Notes: generated by a model not told the origin, from the sequence alone. A DNA stretch of 64,000 nt from Streptomyces sp. H39-S7 (GCF_027158205.1 NZ_JAPVLU010000026.1:62001-126000); one strand, 5' to 3'; positions 45,245 to 54,639 are shown, counted from the stretch's first letter. A program made the numbers and translations.

Positions 45245-45703
45245 TCAGGCCTCGGTGGTCTCGGCCGGGGCCTCAACAGCGGCCTCGACGGCGTCATCGG
45301 CCTTCTTCTCGGCCTTGTCCGCCTTCTTGGCCTTCGGGGTGATGGCCTCACCCTTGGGCTCGTTGCCGGCGTCCTTGGCAGCGGCCTCGAAGAGGATCCG
45401 CTTGTCGGCCTTCGGCTCGGCGACGAGCATCGGGGCCGGGGCCGGCAGGCCCTTGAACTTCTGCCAGTCGCCGGTGACCTTGAGGATGGCCATCACGGGC
45501 TCGGTCGGCTGTGCGCCGACACCCAGCCAGTACTGGACACGCTCGGTGTCGACCTCGATGCGCGAGGGGTTCTGCACCGGGTGGTACAGGCCGATCTCCT
45601 CGATGGCCCGGCCGTCACGGCGGGTACGGGAGTCGGCGATGACGATGCGGTAGTGAGGCGAACGGATCTTGCCCAGACGCTTCAGCTTGATCTTGACTGC
45701 CAC
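45245..45703 (-). CDS. rpsP: 30S ribosomal protein S16
   Basis: 152-aa S16. Starts at GTG 45703 ([20 protein letters not shown]), with GGAGAA upstream; upstream in-frame codons are not part of S16. A Lys/Ala/Glu-rich tail of about 60 residues extends the usual 80-90 aa core, as in other Streptomyces. First gene of the rpsP-khpA-rimM-trmD-rplS run. Confidence 0.96.
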   Translation of the reverse strand: MAVKIKLKRLGKIRSPHYRIVIADSRTRRDGRAIEEIGLYHPVQNPSRIEVDTERVQYWLGVGAQPTEPVMAILKVTGDWQKFKGLPAPAPMLVAEPKADKRILFEAAAKDAGNEPKGEAITPKAKKADKAEKKADDAVEAAVEAPAETTEA

Positions 45704-45898
45704 GGGAGTGGGTTCTCCTGGAATTGACGAGGTTGGGCACGGCAAACACCCACGTGGGGTTGTGGGATTCGTGCGCCCAGCGGATTCGTCAGCCGAAGGA
45801 GAGAGGGTTCCTGCACGGCTGTCGAGTTCTCAGCTGGCTATTCTGCCACACGGTGACACGCCCGGCTAACCGGAGTGGCCCAGCGGCTTCGGCTCACC

Positions 45899-46495
45899 TC
45901 ACCCGACGCCGGCGCCGACGACCTCCGGGATGCGGAACGCCTGACCGCAGGCACCGCACATGATCGGGGCCTGGGCGAGGACCGACGGCACGACGCGGAC
46001 GTTGCGCCCGCAGTCGCACACGGCCTTGACGCGCACTCCCCCTCCGGACGAGCCGTGCCGCGCGGCCGGGCCGCGGAAACTGCGGGCGGTGTCCGCGGTG
46101 GTCGCGACCGTGTGCGCCCTCAGGGCCCGGTGGAGCCGGTCGATGGTGGCTCGATAGCGCTTCTTGGTATCGGGGCGCAGACCGACCAGGGAGAAGCCGC
46201 TGCTGGGATGCGGCTCCTCGGAGTGGTCGAGGCCCAATTCATCGGCGATCGCCAGAAAACGGCGGTTATGGTAGCGGCCGGCTCGCGACGTGTCACGGAC
46301 GCCGCGTGCTGCGGCGACTCCGTGCACGGCCTCGTGGAGCAGCCTTTCGAAGGAGAGCTCGATCCCGCAGGCGGACGAGGACTCTCCGATAAGGGACTCT
46401 GGCGCGGCCAGATCCGGCAGTTCGGGGTGGTGCCGTTGAATGTCGGCCCACGCGACTGCCAGCTCGGCGGCGAGAACTGGTGGTGTCGTGCTCAC
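45899..46495 (-). CDS. SprT-like putative zinc metalloprotein
   Basis: 198-aa protein. An HExxH motif (LLHEAVHGVA, H54 and H58) is followed by RRFLAIADELGL, as in SprT/SPRTN-like proteins. A C-terminal zinc ribbon follows (CDCGRNVRVV near 160 and CGACGQAF). The architecture suggests a DNA- or ribosome-associated metalloprotein. GTG at 46495. Not part of the rpsP operon, since it is 195 bp upstream in the same direction. Confidence 0.7.
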   Translation of the reverse strand: MSTTPPVLAAELAVAWADIQRHHPELPDLAAPESLIGESSSACGIELSFERLLHEAVHGVAAARGVRDTSRAGRYHNRRFLAIADELGLDHSEEPHPSSGFSLVGLRPDTKKRYRATIDRLHRALRAHTVATTADTARSFRGPAARHGSSGGGVRVKAVCDCGRNVRVVPSVLAQAPIMCGACGQAFRIPEVVGAGVG

Positions 46496-46850
46496 GCCGT
46501 ATCAACGAGCCGGGGTGGCCCAGTGTTCCGATTCCGGGACACCCCAAATAATTTGCACTGATCGGTCAGTTCCGGATGATGCGTCCGGCGCGGGGCGGGA
46601 GCGGAGGATAGTGGAGAATCCCCGCACCCGCCCCGAACTCGGGACGTATCACCGAAAAACTACGCTCATTTCCGGCCAGCTACCGTGGGCAACCGGCGGA
46701 GGACCGTCAGCGACCGGCGGCGACGGCCGGCACAGGCACGCCTTACGCGGACTCGGCACGCGAACCCGGTGCGGGAACGTGCGAGCCCCGTACGCCACTC
46801 AGTGCATGAACTCAGTACGCAAACTCAGTACGTGAACCAGGTACGCGGAC
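46496..46850. other. 355-bp gap between proS and the SprT-like gene
   Basis: No gene. The right half is a 13-bp repeat array (see separate entry). The left part, 46496-46750, holds the promoter region of the SprT-like gene; nothing else recognised. Confidence 0.6.
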
Positions 46851-46861
46851 TCAGTACGCGC
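46751..46861. repeat. 13-bp tandem repeat array at the 3' end of proS
   Basis: Five consecutive 13-mers (consensus ACTCAGTACGYGA) occupy 46797-46861. Three more degenerate units (ACTCGGCACGCGA, ACCCGGTGCGGGA, ACGTGCGAGCCCC) occupy 46751-46789, after a 7-bp break. The last unit contains the proS stop codon. Confidence 0.9.
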
Positions 46862-48263
46862 GAGCGACGACCGCGATGGTGCCCGGGGCGTCGTCCGCGG
46901 CCGGCACGGAGCCGTCCTCGGCGATCAGACAGCGCACGGAGACGCTCTGCTGGGCGAGCTTGGCCTCGCCCTCCGGGCCGAGGTCCGCCCACGGGATGCG
47001 GGCCCAGCCGGTGGCGGCGGCCTCGGCCGCCTCCTCGATGGTCGCCACGTCCACGGTGCGCGACTCGCGGCGCTCGCGGCTCTCGCGCAGCAGCTGCGCC
47101 TGATCCTCTTCGAGGATCTTGGGGATCAGGGTCTCCAGCGCGTCGAGCGCCACCGGCTCCTTGCCCCCGGCGATCCGGCGGGCCAGCATCGCGGTGCCGT
47201 TCTCCAGGTCGCGCGGGCCGACCTCGACCCGCACCGGGACGCCCTTGAGCTCCCAGTCCACCGCCCGGCGGCCGAACGGGGTGTCCGTGCGGGCGTCCAC
47301 CTGGACGCGGATCCCGGCCGCCTTGAGGCGGGCGCCGATCTCGTGCACCTTGTCGATGACCGTGTCGTCGCCCTTGATGGCCACCACGACCACCTGGACC
47401 GCGGCGAGCCGCGGCGGGACGCGCAGACCGTTGTCGTCGCCGTGCGACATGATCAGCCCGCCGACCATGCGGGTCGAGACGCCCCACGAGGTCTGCCAGA
47501 CGTGCTCCTGCTTGCCCTCGCCCGACAGGTACGAGGTGTTGAACGCCTTCGCGAAGTTCTGGCCCAGCTCATGGCTGGTGCCCATCTGCAGGGCCTTGCC
47601 GTCGCCCATCATCCCCTCGAGGGTGAGGGTGTTGATGGCGCCCGCGAAGCGCTCCTTGGCGGTCTTGCGACCGAGCACCACATCGATGCCGAGGACGTTC
47701 ACCATGAAATCGGCGTACACGTCCCGGTGAATCCGCGCCGCGTAGGTGCGCGCGTCTTCGTACGTGGCGTGGGCGGTGTGGCCCTCCTGCCAGAGGAACT
47801 CGGTGGTGCGCAGGAAGATGCGCGGACGCATCTCCCAGCGGACCACGTTCGCCCACTGGTTGATCAGCAGGGGCAGGTCCCGGTAGCTCTGCACCCACTT
47901 GGAGAAGTACTCGTTGATGATCGTCTCGGAGGTCGGCCGGACGACGATCGGCTCGTCCAGCTCCTTGCCGCCGCCGTGCGTGACGACCGCCAGCTCGGGG
48001 GCGAAGCCCTCCACGTGCTCGGCTTCGCGCGTCAGGTACGACTGCGGGATGAAGAGCGGGAAGTACGCGTTCTGGGCGCCCGCGTCCTTGATGCGCGCGT
48101 CCATCTCCTGCTGCATCCGCTCCCAGAGGGCGTATCCGTACGGCCGGATCACCATCGTGCCGCGCACCGGGCCGTTGTCGGCCAGCTCGGCCTTGTTGAC
48201 CAGGTCCTGGTACCAGCGGGGGAAGTCGACCGCCTGAGGCGTGAGAACGGGGGGCTTTGCCAT
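46851..48263 (-). CDS. proS: Prolyl-tRNA synthetase, archaeal/eukaryal (short, type 3) form
   Basis: 470-aa class-II synthetase. Motif 2 is RWEMRPRIFLRTTEF with WQEGHTAH, motif 3 region is SWGVSTRMVGGLIMSHGDDN followed by GLRVPPRLAA; PYGYALWERMQ is the archaeal-type motif 1 area. It lacks the large insertion domain of the usual bacterial enzyme (about 565 aa). ATG at 48263 (MAKPPVLTPQAVDFPRW). I recall Streptomyces carrying a bacterial-type proS elsewhere, so this may be a second, accessory enzyme. Confidence 0.9.
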   Translation of the reverse strand: MAKPPVLTPQAVDFPRWYQDLVNKAELADNGPVRGTMVIRPYGYALWERMQQEMDARIKDAGAQNAYFPLFIPQSYLTREAEHVEGFAPELAVVTHGGGKELDEPIVVRPTSETIINEYFSKWVQSYRDLPLLINQWANVVRWEMRPRIFLRTTEFLWQEGHTAHATYEDARTYAARIHRDVYADFMVNVLGIDVVLGRKTAKERFAGAINTLTLEGMMGDGKALQMGTSHELGQNFAKAFNTSYLSGEGKQEHVWQTSWGVSTRMVGGLIMSHGDDNGLRVPPRLAAVQVVVVAIKGDDTVIDKVHEIGARLKAAGIRVQVDARTDTPFGRRAVDWELKGVPVRVEVGPRDLENGTAMLARRIAGGKEPVALDALETLIPKILEEDQAQLLRESRERRESRTVDVATIEEAAEAAATGWARIPWADLGPEGEAKLAQQSVSVRCLIAEDGSVPAADDAPGTIAVVARAY

Positions 48264-48413
48264 GCCGCCGATGTTACGGGGCGATGACCGTCGGACGTGA
48301 ATCGGGCCGCCCTCTGGACGGGAGCGCAAAACCGGAGTTGTCTGGCTTTCGGGGACATGCACAAAGCACCGGGGGGCACGAGGACGGCGACTCGGCTGAT
48401 TGGGGCGGCTCCG

Positions 48414-49238
48414 ATGACAACCACGCTCGTTCGCGGATCCACGACACGTGGCGACAGCAGGGCACGGGACTGGGCCGAGATACAGGAGCGGATGCTCGTA
48501 CCGCTCTACGAGGCCGTGTACGACCGGCTGGATGTCGGCCCCTCCACCCGCCTGCTCGGGCTGGGCTGCGGCTCGGGCCTCGCGCTGCTGATGGCATCGG
48601 CCCGCGGCGCGACCGTCACCGGCTGCGACGTCGACGAACGGCGGCTCGCGCTGGCCCGTGAGCGGCTGCTCCCCGAACCGCAGTGGGGCGTGCCGGCCCG
48701 GCGACGGACCCGTGCCGAGTTACGCACGGGCGGCGTCGAGCACTCGGCGGACCGCAAGGGCGCGCCGTTCACGATGGTGACGGCACTGGATCCCGCGTCG
48801 CCCTGCGACGAGTTGCGGCCCGAACTGCAGGAGGCGGCCCTGCTCACGGAGCACGGCAGCCCCGTGGTGCTGGCCGGCTGGGGACCCTCCGAGCGGTGCG
48901 CCACCTACCGCGTGCTGTGTGTCGCGGCCCGGCTGGCGGAACCGCGCGGGCACACGGCCAGAAGGCGGCTGAGCGGCCGCGACGACCTGGAGGAGCTGGC
49001 CCGGGACGCCGGGCTGCGGCCGGACGGCTCCGGCCGGGTGGCCTGCCCCTTCGGCTATCCGGACATGGACAGCGCGGTCCGCGGACTGCTCTCCACCGGC
49101 CTGTTCGATCCGGCCACCGAGGCCACCGACCAGGCGCAGGTGGAGAAGGAGCTGGCGGAGGCGCTGCACTCGTACCAGCGGGCCGACGGGACGGTGCGGA
49201 TGGAGAACGTCTTCCGGTACGTGGTCGCCCGCGTCTGA
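48414..49238 (+). CDS. SAM-dependent methyltransferase-like protein
   Basis: 274-aa protein with a Rossmann SAM-binding motif (LLGLGCGSGLALLMAS, about residues 43-58) and an acidic residue after strand 2 (CDVDERRLALA). C-terminal part contains a conserved-looking FGYPDMDSAVRGLLSTG region found in several Streptomyces methyltransferase-like proteins. ATG at 48414 behind GGGGCGG. Substrate unknown. Divergent from proS, so regulation may be shared. Confidence 0.75.
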   Translation: MTTTLVRGSTTRGDSRARDWAEIQERMLVPLYEAVYDRLDVGPSTRLLGLGCGSGLALLMASARGATVTGCDVDERRLALARERLLPEPQWGVPARRRTRAELRTGGVEHSADRKGAPFTMVTALDPASPCDELRPELQEAALLTEHGSPVVLAGWGPSERCATYRVLCVAARLAEPRGHTARRRLSGRDDLEELARDAGLRPDGSGRVACPFGYPDMDSAVRGLLSTGLFDPATEATDQAQVEKELAEALHSYQRADGTVRMENVFRYVVARV

Positions 49239-49504
49239 CCCCGCCCAACATCCGCGCGCGTCCGCCCACGTCCGACCCGGCGTGACACGTCGAGTCCGGC
49301 CCGAACCCGTCCGCCTCGCCCAGCGCCCGCGAACCGCTCCCGTCAGGGAGCCGGTCCGCGGGCGTCGGCATGTCCGGGGCCGGTTGAGGAGAGGACTGTC
49401 GGTTCGGAGGAGGACGCCCACTCCGATGCCGCGGCCGCTCGCGCCAATTCGGGAGTAAATCGTACGATCAGGTCAAAATCGGCATCCAGGCAGGAGCCTT
49501 GACC

Positions 49505-51529
49505 ATGCGGTTCTCCCCCCACGCCCGCGTTTCCCCTGGTCCCGGCGCCGTCCTCGGCGCACTGCTCGGCCTGCTGCTCGCCCTCGCCGTGCCGCTCGCG
49601 CAGGCGCCGGCGCACGCCGCCGACGCCATGCCGCGCACCATCCCCGCCCTCCAGCAGTGGACCGCGGGCACCGGTTCCTACACCTTCGGCCCCGCCAGCC
49701 GGGTCATCACCGACAGCGTCCACTCGTCCGCGCTCGGCACCACCGGACAGGTCTTCGCCGACGACCTGACGCAGCTCGCCGGAAGGACCGTGAGCCACAC
49801 CAGCGGCCCTGCCTCCGACGTGCGGCCGGGAGACCTCTTCCTCACGCTCGGCTCGACGGACACCGCCCTCGGTACCGAGGGCTACGCCCTGACCGTGGCC
49901 CCGTCCGTCACCGTCCGGGCACGGACCGACGCCGGGGCCTTCTACGGCACCCGCACCGTGCTCCAGCTCCTCAAGCAGTCCCCCACCATCGCCGCCGGGT
50001 CGGCCCGCGATTGGCCGGCCAAGCCCGAGCGCGGGCTGATGGTCGACGTGGGGCGGAAGTTCTTCACCCTGCCCTGGCTCCAGGGCCAGATCAGGGACCT
50101 CGCCTATCTGAAGATGAACTACTTCCACCTGCACGTGTCCGACACCTACGGCTTCCGGCTGGAGAGCGTCAGCCACCCCGAGATCACCTCCGCCGAGCAC
50201 TACACGAAGCAGCAGATCACCGATCTCATCGCGCTCGGCGCGCGGTACCACGTCACCGTCGTGCCCGAGATCGACATGCCGGGCCATATGAACACGACGC
50301 TGGCCGCCCATCCCGAGCTGCGGCTCACCAACAGCGCGGGCACCGCCAGCAACCAGTACATCGACCTGTCCAACCCGGCGGCCTACCGCCTCATCAAGGA
50401 CCTGATCACCGAGTACCTGCCGCTGTTCCCCGCCGAGTACTGGCACCTGGGCGCGGACGAGTACGTCACCAACTACGCCAACTACCCGCAGCTCCTCAGC
50501 TACGCCCGCGACCACTACGGCGCCGACGCGACCGCCAAGGACGCGTACTACGGCTTCATCAACTGGGCGGACTCCCTTGTCCGGGCGGGCGGCAAGACGA
50601 TGCGGATGTGGAACGACGGCATCAAGCCGGGCGACGGCACGATCACCCCGAACGCGGACATCACCGTCGACTACTTCAACGTCTACGGGCTCACCCCGCA
50701 GCAGCTCATCGAGGCAGGCCACACCGTCCAGAACGCCAGCTGGAACCCGACCTACTACGTGTTCGGCGGCGGCCGGCCCAACACCCAGTACATGTACGAG
50801 ACCTGGAACCCGGACATCTTCCAGGGCGGTTCCACCATCGCCGCCCCGTCCCGCAACCGGGGCTCGAAGCTGCACGTCTGGTGCGACCACCCGGACGCCG
50901 AGACCGAGGAGCGGACGGCGGCAGGGATCATGACGCCGATGCGCGCCCTCGCCCAGCGGACCTGGGGCTCCCCTCTGCTCGTCCCGACCCTCGCGGAGTT
51001 CCAGCCGATCGCCACCGCCATCGGCCGGCCGCCCGGCTGGCCCACCGACACCGCCGCCGGTGATCTGGCGCTCGGCCGTCCGGTGACCGTCTCCAGCACC
51101 GAGGCGCCCGCCCTGGCGGCGGAGAGCGCCGTGGACGGCAGCTACGGCAGCCGCTGGTCCAGCGCCTTCGCGGATCCGCAGTGGCTGACGATCGACCTGG
51201 GCGGCAGCCAGGCCGTCGACCGCGTCAAGCTCACCTGGGAGGCGGCCTACGCCACGGCGTTCCAGATCCAGCTGTCGGATGACGGCGCGACCTGGAACAC
51301 GGTCTACTCCACCACCAGCGCCTCCGGCGGCACCCAGAACCTGACCGGGCTCAACGGCTCCGGACGGTTCCTGCGCGTCAACCTCACCCAGCGCGGCACC
51401 GTCTACGGCTACTCGCTGTGGGAGGTCGAGGCCTACCACGACGGTGCCGCCTCGGCGGAGGTTCCTGCGGTGACGAGTCCCGTAGCGACGAGTCCCGCAG
51501 TGACGAGTCCCGTGGCCGCCACGACGTAA
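49505..51529 (+). CDS. Secreted GH20 beta-N-acetylhexosaminidase with discoidin-type domain
   Basis: 674-aa exoenzyme that would release terminal GlcNAc/GalNAc, for example from chitin oligomers. ATG at 49505 after AGGAG; signal peptide with likely cleavage after APAHA (about residue 38). GH20b domain about 45-170; catalytic TIM barrel about 175-490 with the Asp-Glu pair in HLGADEYV (D318, E319). An F5/8 type C (CBM32-like) domain spans about 515-650, and a PAVTSPVATS-repeat tail ends the protein. No anchor seen. Confidence 0.92.
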   Translation: MRFSPHARVSPGPGAVLGALLGLLLALAVPLAQAPAHAADAMPRTIPALQQWTAGTGSYTFGPASRVITDSVHSSALGTTGQVFADDLTQLAGRTVSHTSGPASDVRPGDLFLTLGSTDTALGTEGYALTVAPSVTVRARTDAGAFYGTRTVLQLLKQSPTIAAGSARDWPAKPERGLMVDVGRKFFTLPWLQGQIRDLAYLKMNYFHLHVSDTYGFRLESVSHPEITSAEHYTKQQITDLIALGARYHVTVVPEIDMPGHMNTTLAAHPELRLTNSAGTASNQYIDLSNPAAYRLIKDLITEYLPLFPAEYWHLGADEYVTNYANYPQLLSYARDHYGADATAKDAYYGFINWADSLVRAGGKTMRMWNDGIKPGDGTITPNADITVDYFNVYGLTPQQLIEAGHTVQNASWNPTYYVFGGGRPNTQYMYETWNPDIFQGGSTIAAPSRNRGSKLHVWCDHPDAETEERTAAGIMTPMRALAQRTWGSPLLVPTLAEFQPIATAIGRPPGWPTDTAAGDLALGRPVTVSSTEAPALAAESAVDGSYGSRWSSAFADPQWLTIDLGGSQAVDRVKLTWEAAYATAFQIQLSDDGATWNTVYSTTSASGGTQNLTGLNGSGRFLRVNLTQRGTVYGYSLWEVEAYHDGAASAEVPAVTSPVATSPAVTSPVAATT

Positions 51530-51545
51530 GCCGCGCGTTCCGCGC

Positions 51546-51570
51546 TTGACCTCAACCTTGGTTCAACTCG
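51546..51570 (+). promoter_or_regulatory. MerR-type promoter-like sequence
   Basis: TTGACCTCAACCTTGGTTCA has a TTGAC -35 followed by a near-dyad ACCTCAACCTTGGTTCAACT, as at MerR/SoxR-class promoters with long spacers. It lies 60-80 bp upstream of the NmrA-like gene. No MerR gene is in the window. Confidence 0.4.
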
Positions 51571-51625
51571 CAGGCTGACGGCACACACACCGAGCAGCAC
51601 ACGAGCACCGATCGAGGAGAGCGTC

Positions 51626-52477
51626 ATGATTCTGGTCACCGGAGCGACCGGCAAGGTCGGCGGACAGGTCGTGTCCCAACTGCTGGACCGGGGGGCGGCC
51701 TTCCGCGCCCTGAGCCGCGACCCCGGCACCGCCGGGCTGCCCGACGGCGTCGAGGCCGTGGCCGGCGACCTGTCGGACCCGGAGAGCCTGGACGCGGCGC
51801 TCGACGGCGCCGACACCGTCTTCCTGGTCTGGCCGTTCCTCACCGCCGAGGCGGCGCCCGCCGTCCTCGACAGGATCGCGAAGCACGCCCGCCGCATCGT
51901 CTATCTGTCGATGATGGGCGCACAGGAGCGGACCGACGGGCCCGTGGACCCCATCACCTTGTTCCACAGCGAGGTGGAACGGCAGATCGAACGGTCCGGG
52001 CTCGCGTGGACCTTCCTGCAGCCGGTCGGCTTCGCGTCCAACACCCTCGGCTGGGCACCGCAGGTACGTGCCGAGGGGGTCGTCCGCGATCTGAACGGGG
52101 CACTGGCCCGGCCGCTGATCCACGAGCGGGACATCGCGGCGGTCGCCGTACGCGTGATGACGGACGGCCCGGACGAGGGGCACGCGGGCGCCAAGTACGT
52201 CCTCACCGGACCCGCCCTGATCACGCAGGCCGAGCAGGCGCACGCCATCGGCGAGGCGATCGGCCGCCCGGTGCGGTTCGAGGAGATGACGTTGGCGGAG
52301 AAGCGGGAGCAGATGCTGGCCTGGCTGCCGCCGTCGGGGGTGGACGCCGTCATGAACGCATGGGCCGGCATGGCGGGCTCCTCCGAGCCGGTCACCGACA
52401 CCGTCGAAGAACTCACCGGCACCGCCCCGCGCACCTTCCGCGCATGGGCCGCCGACCACGCCGCCGACTTCCGCTGA
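51626..52477 (+). CDS. NmrA-like NAD(P)-binding protein (atypical SDR)
   Basis: 283-aa protein of the NmrA/HSCARG type with VTGATGKVGGQVV at the N-terminus (GxxGxxG nucleotide loop). The pattern AGDLSDPESLDAALDGADTV and a YLSMMGAQ stretch in place of a YxxxK catalytic pair fit the atypical SDRs. ATG at 51626 behind GGAGAGCGTC. Could be a quinone reductase or a redox-sensing protein. The MerR-like promoter suggests redox or xenobiotic induction (inference). Confidence 0.8.
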   Translation: MILVTGATGKVGGQVVSQLLDRGAAFRALSRDPGTAGLPDGVEAVAGDLSDPESLDAALDGADTVFLVWPFLTAEAAPAVLDRIAKHARRIVYLSMMGAQERTDGPVDPITLFHSEVERQIERSGLAWTFLQPVGFASNTLGWAPQVRAEGVVRDLNGALARPLIHERDIAAVAVRVMTDGPDEGHAGAKYVLTGPALITQAEQAHAIGEAIGRPVRFEEMTLAEKREQMLAWLPPSGVDAVMNAWAGMAGSSEPVTDTVEELTGTAPRTFRAWAADHAADFR

Positions 52478-52508
52478 CACCGGGGCCCCCACCGAGCACG
52501 GGGACGGG

Positions 52509-53024
52509 TCAGGCGCCGGGCCACTCCTCGGCGGTGAGGGCGAAGCGCTCGTGGTCGCGCCAGTCGTCGTTCAGGTAGAGCATGCGCGGTGAGAAGCCCT
52601 CGTGGCGGAAGCCGAGGCGCTTGGCCATGGCGAGGGAGCGCCCGTTGTCGGGCTGCACGTTGATCTCCAGCCGGTGCAGACCGAGCCCGTCGGGATAGCT
52701 GGTGAAGCAGCGGTCGACGACCTGCCGCAGGCCTTCGGTCATCCGGCCGGTGCCCGCGTACGGCAGGTAGCTGTCGTAGCCGAGGGTGCCGTTGCGGAAC
52801 CGGGCCCGCACGATGTTCGCGACGTTGACCTTGCCGACGATGCCGCCGTCCTCGTCGTTGAGGATCAGGAAGGTGCGCAACGACGGGCCCTGGCGGCGCA
52901 GAAGTTCGTGGAAACCGTCCGGATCGACCGGGTTCCACGGGCTCAGATGATCGGCGGACCGCAGGACGGCCTTGGCGTACGCGTCGGCGTCGCCAGGACG
53001 TGGTTCTCGGATGGATACGCGCAT
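52509..53024 (-). CDS. GNAT N-acetyltransferase (RimJ/RimL-like)
   Basis: 171-aa acetyltransferase of the RimJ/RimL group: IREPRPGDADAYAKAV, GYDSYLPYAGTGRMTEGLRQ (acetyl-CoA loop region), HRLEINVQPDNGRSLAMA and KRLGFRHEGFSPRML. ATG at 53024. Likely acetylates a protein N-terminus or small amine; substrate unknown. Convergent with the NmrA-like gene. Confidence 0.87.
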   Translation of the reverse strand: MRVSIREPRPGDADAYAKAVLRSADHLSPWNPVDPDGFHELLRRQGPSLRTFLILNDEDGGIVGKVNVANIVRARFRNGTLGYDSYLPYAGTGRMTEGLRQVVDRCFTSYPDGLGLHRLEINVQPDNGRSLAMAKRLGFRHEGFSPRMLYLNDDWRDHERFALTAEEWPGA

Positions 53025-53047
53025 GGCGCCATCATGCCCCGGACGTG

Positions 53048-53073
53048 AGAGCGCCCCCTGCCGGGGGCGCTCT
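53048..53073 (-). terminator. Terminator after ffh
   Basis: 11-bp perfect stem AGAGCGCCCCC / GGGGGCGCTCT with a 4-nt loop, 25 bp after the ffh stop. Confidence 0.82.
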
Positions 53074-53097
53074 TCCGCCGTGCCGTCCAGGAGGACG

Positions 53098-54639
53098 TCA
53101 GCCCATGAACTTCTTGAACTCGTCGGGGAGTTCGAAGTTCTGCGCCTCCGGTGCGGCGGCCGCGCCGAAGGGGCTGTCGGCCTGCTCGGCACGGCGGGCG
53201 GCCTCCGCCGCCTCGTCCGCCTTGCGCTTCATCGGGTTGCCACTGCGCTGCTTGCCCTTGGCCTGCTTGACCTGCTTCTTCTTCTTACCGGCACCACCCA
53301 TGCCGGGCATCCCCGGCATACCGGGCATGCCGCCGCCCTGGGCCATCCGCGACATCATCTTGCGGGCCTCGAAGAAGCGCTCGACCAGGTTCTTGACCGC
53401 GCTGACCTCGGTGCCGGAGCCCTTGGCGACGCGGGCCCGGCGCGACCCGTTGAGGATCGTCGGGTCCTGGCGCTCGGCGGGGGTCATCGACTTGATGATG
53501 GCGGCGGTGCGGTCCACGTCGCGCTCGTCCAGATTGGCGATCTGGTCCTTGATCTGCCCCATGCCCGGCAGCATGCCGAGCAGCTTGGAGATGGAGCCCA
53601 TCTTGCGGACCTGCTCCATCTGGGACAGGAAGTCGTCGAGCGTGAACTCCTTCGGACCCTTGGCCAGCTTCTCGGCCATCTTCTGGGCCTCGGCCTGCGA
53701 GAAGGTCTGTTCGGCCTTCTCGATCAGGCTGAGCATGTCGCCCATGCCGAGGATGCGGGACGCCATCCGGTCCGGGTGGAAGGTGTCGAACTCGTCGAGC
53801 TTCTCGCCGTTGGAGGCGAACATGATCTGCTTGCCGGTCACGTGCGCGATGGAGAGCGCGGCGCCACCGCGGGCGTCACCGTCGAGCTTGGAGAGCACCA
53901 CACCGTCGAAGCCGACGCCGTCGCGGAACGCCTCGGCGGTGTTGACCGCGTCCTGGCCGATCATCGCGTCGACGACGAACAGGATCTCGTCCGGGCTGAC
54001 GGCGTCACGGATGTCGGCGGCCTGCCGCATCAGCTCCTCGTCGACACCCAGCCGGCCGGCGGTGTCGACGATCACCACGTCGTACTGCTTGGACTTCGCG
54101 AACTCGATGGAGTCCTTGGCGACCTTGACCGGGTCGCCGACGCCGTTGCCCGCCTCGGGCGCGAAGACCGCGACGCCCGCGCGCTCCGCGACGACGGAGA
54201 GCTGGGTCACGGCGTTCGGACGCTGCAGGTCGCAGGCGACGAGCAGCGGGGCGTGGCCCTGGCTCTTGAGCCAGTAGCCGAGCTTTCCGGCGAGGGTGGT
54301 CTTACCGGCACCCTGCAGACCCGCGAGCATGATCACGGTCGGCGGCTGCTTGGAGAAGCGGACCCGGCGGGTCTCGCCGCCGAGGATGCCGACGAGTTCC
54401 TCGTTGACGATCTTGATGACCTGCTGCGCCGGGTTCAGCGCCTGCGAGACCTCCAGTCCGGAGGCCCGCTCCTTGACCTGCTTGATGAACGCACGGACCA
54501 CCGGCAGCGCGACATCCGCTTCCAGCAGGGCGATACGGATCTCGCGCGCGGTGGCGTCGATGTCCGCCTCGGAGAGGCGGCCCTTGCCCCGGAGGTTCTT
54601 GAACGTCGCTGCAAGGCGATCGGAGAGGGTATCGAACAC
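53098..54639 (-). CDS. ffh: Signal recognition particle GTPase Ffh
   Basis: 513-aa SRP54 homologue. N domain, then the G domain with P-loop GLQGAGKTT, DTAGR region (VIVDTAGRLGVD) and TKLDG-type VVLSKLDGDARGG. The methionine-rich M domain ends with RMAQGGGMPGMPGMPGMGG. GTG at 54639 starts FDTLSDRLAATFKNL; the longer upstream frame is not conserved. Works with FtsY (61793-62998) to target membrane proteins. The SRP RNA gene was not seen nearby. Confidence 0.97.
   Translation of the reverse strand: MFDTLSDRLAATFKNLRGKGRLSEADIDATAREIRIALLEADVALPVVRAFIKQVKERASGLEVSQALNPAQQVIKIVNEELVGILGGETRRVRFSKQPPTVIMLAGLQGAGKTTLAGKLGYWLKSQGHAPLLVACDLQRPNAVTQLSVVAERAGVAVFAPEAGNGVGDPVKVAKDSIEFAKSKQYDVVIVDTAGRLGVDEELMRQAADIRDAVSPDEILFVVDAMIGQDAVNTAEAFRDGVGFDGVVLSKLDGDARGGAALSIAHVTGKQIMFASNGEKLDEFDTFHPDRMASRILGMGDMLSLIEKAEQTFSQAEAQKMAEKLAKGPKEFTLDDFLSQMEQVRKMGSISKLLGMLPGMGQIKDQIANLDERDVDRTAAIIKSMTPAERQDPTILNGSRRARVAKGSGTEVSAVKNLVERFFEARKMMSRMAQGGGMPGMPGMPGMGGAGKKKKQVKQAKGKQRSGNPMKRKADEAAEAARRAEQADSPFGAAAAPEAQNFELPDEFKKFMG

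Noticed and set aside
51460-51520. Direct repeats CGAGTCCCGYAG at the end of the hexosaminidase
   Set aside because: They are in frame and code the PAVTSPVATS tail; no sign of a separate element.
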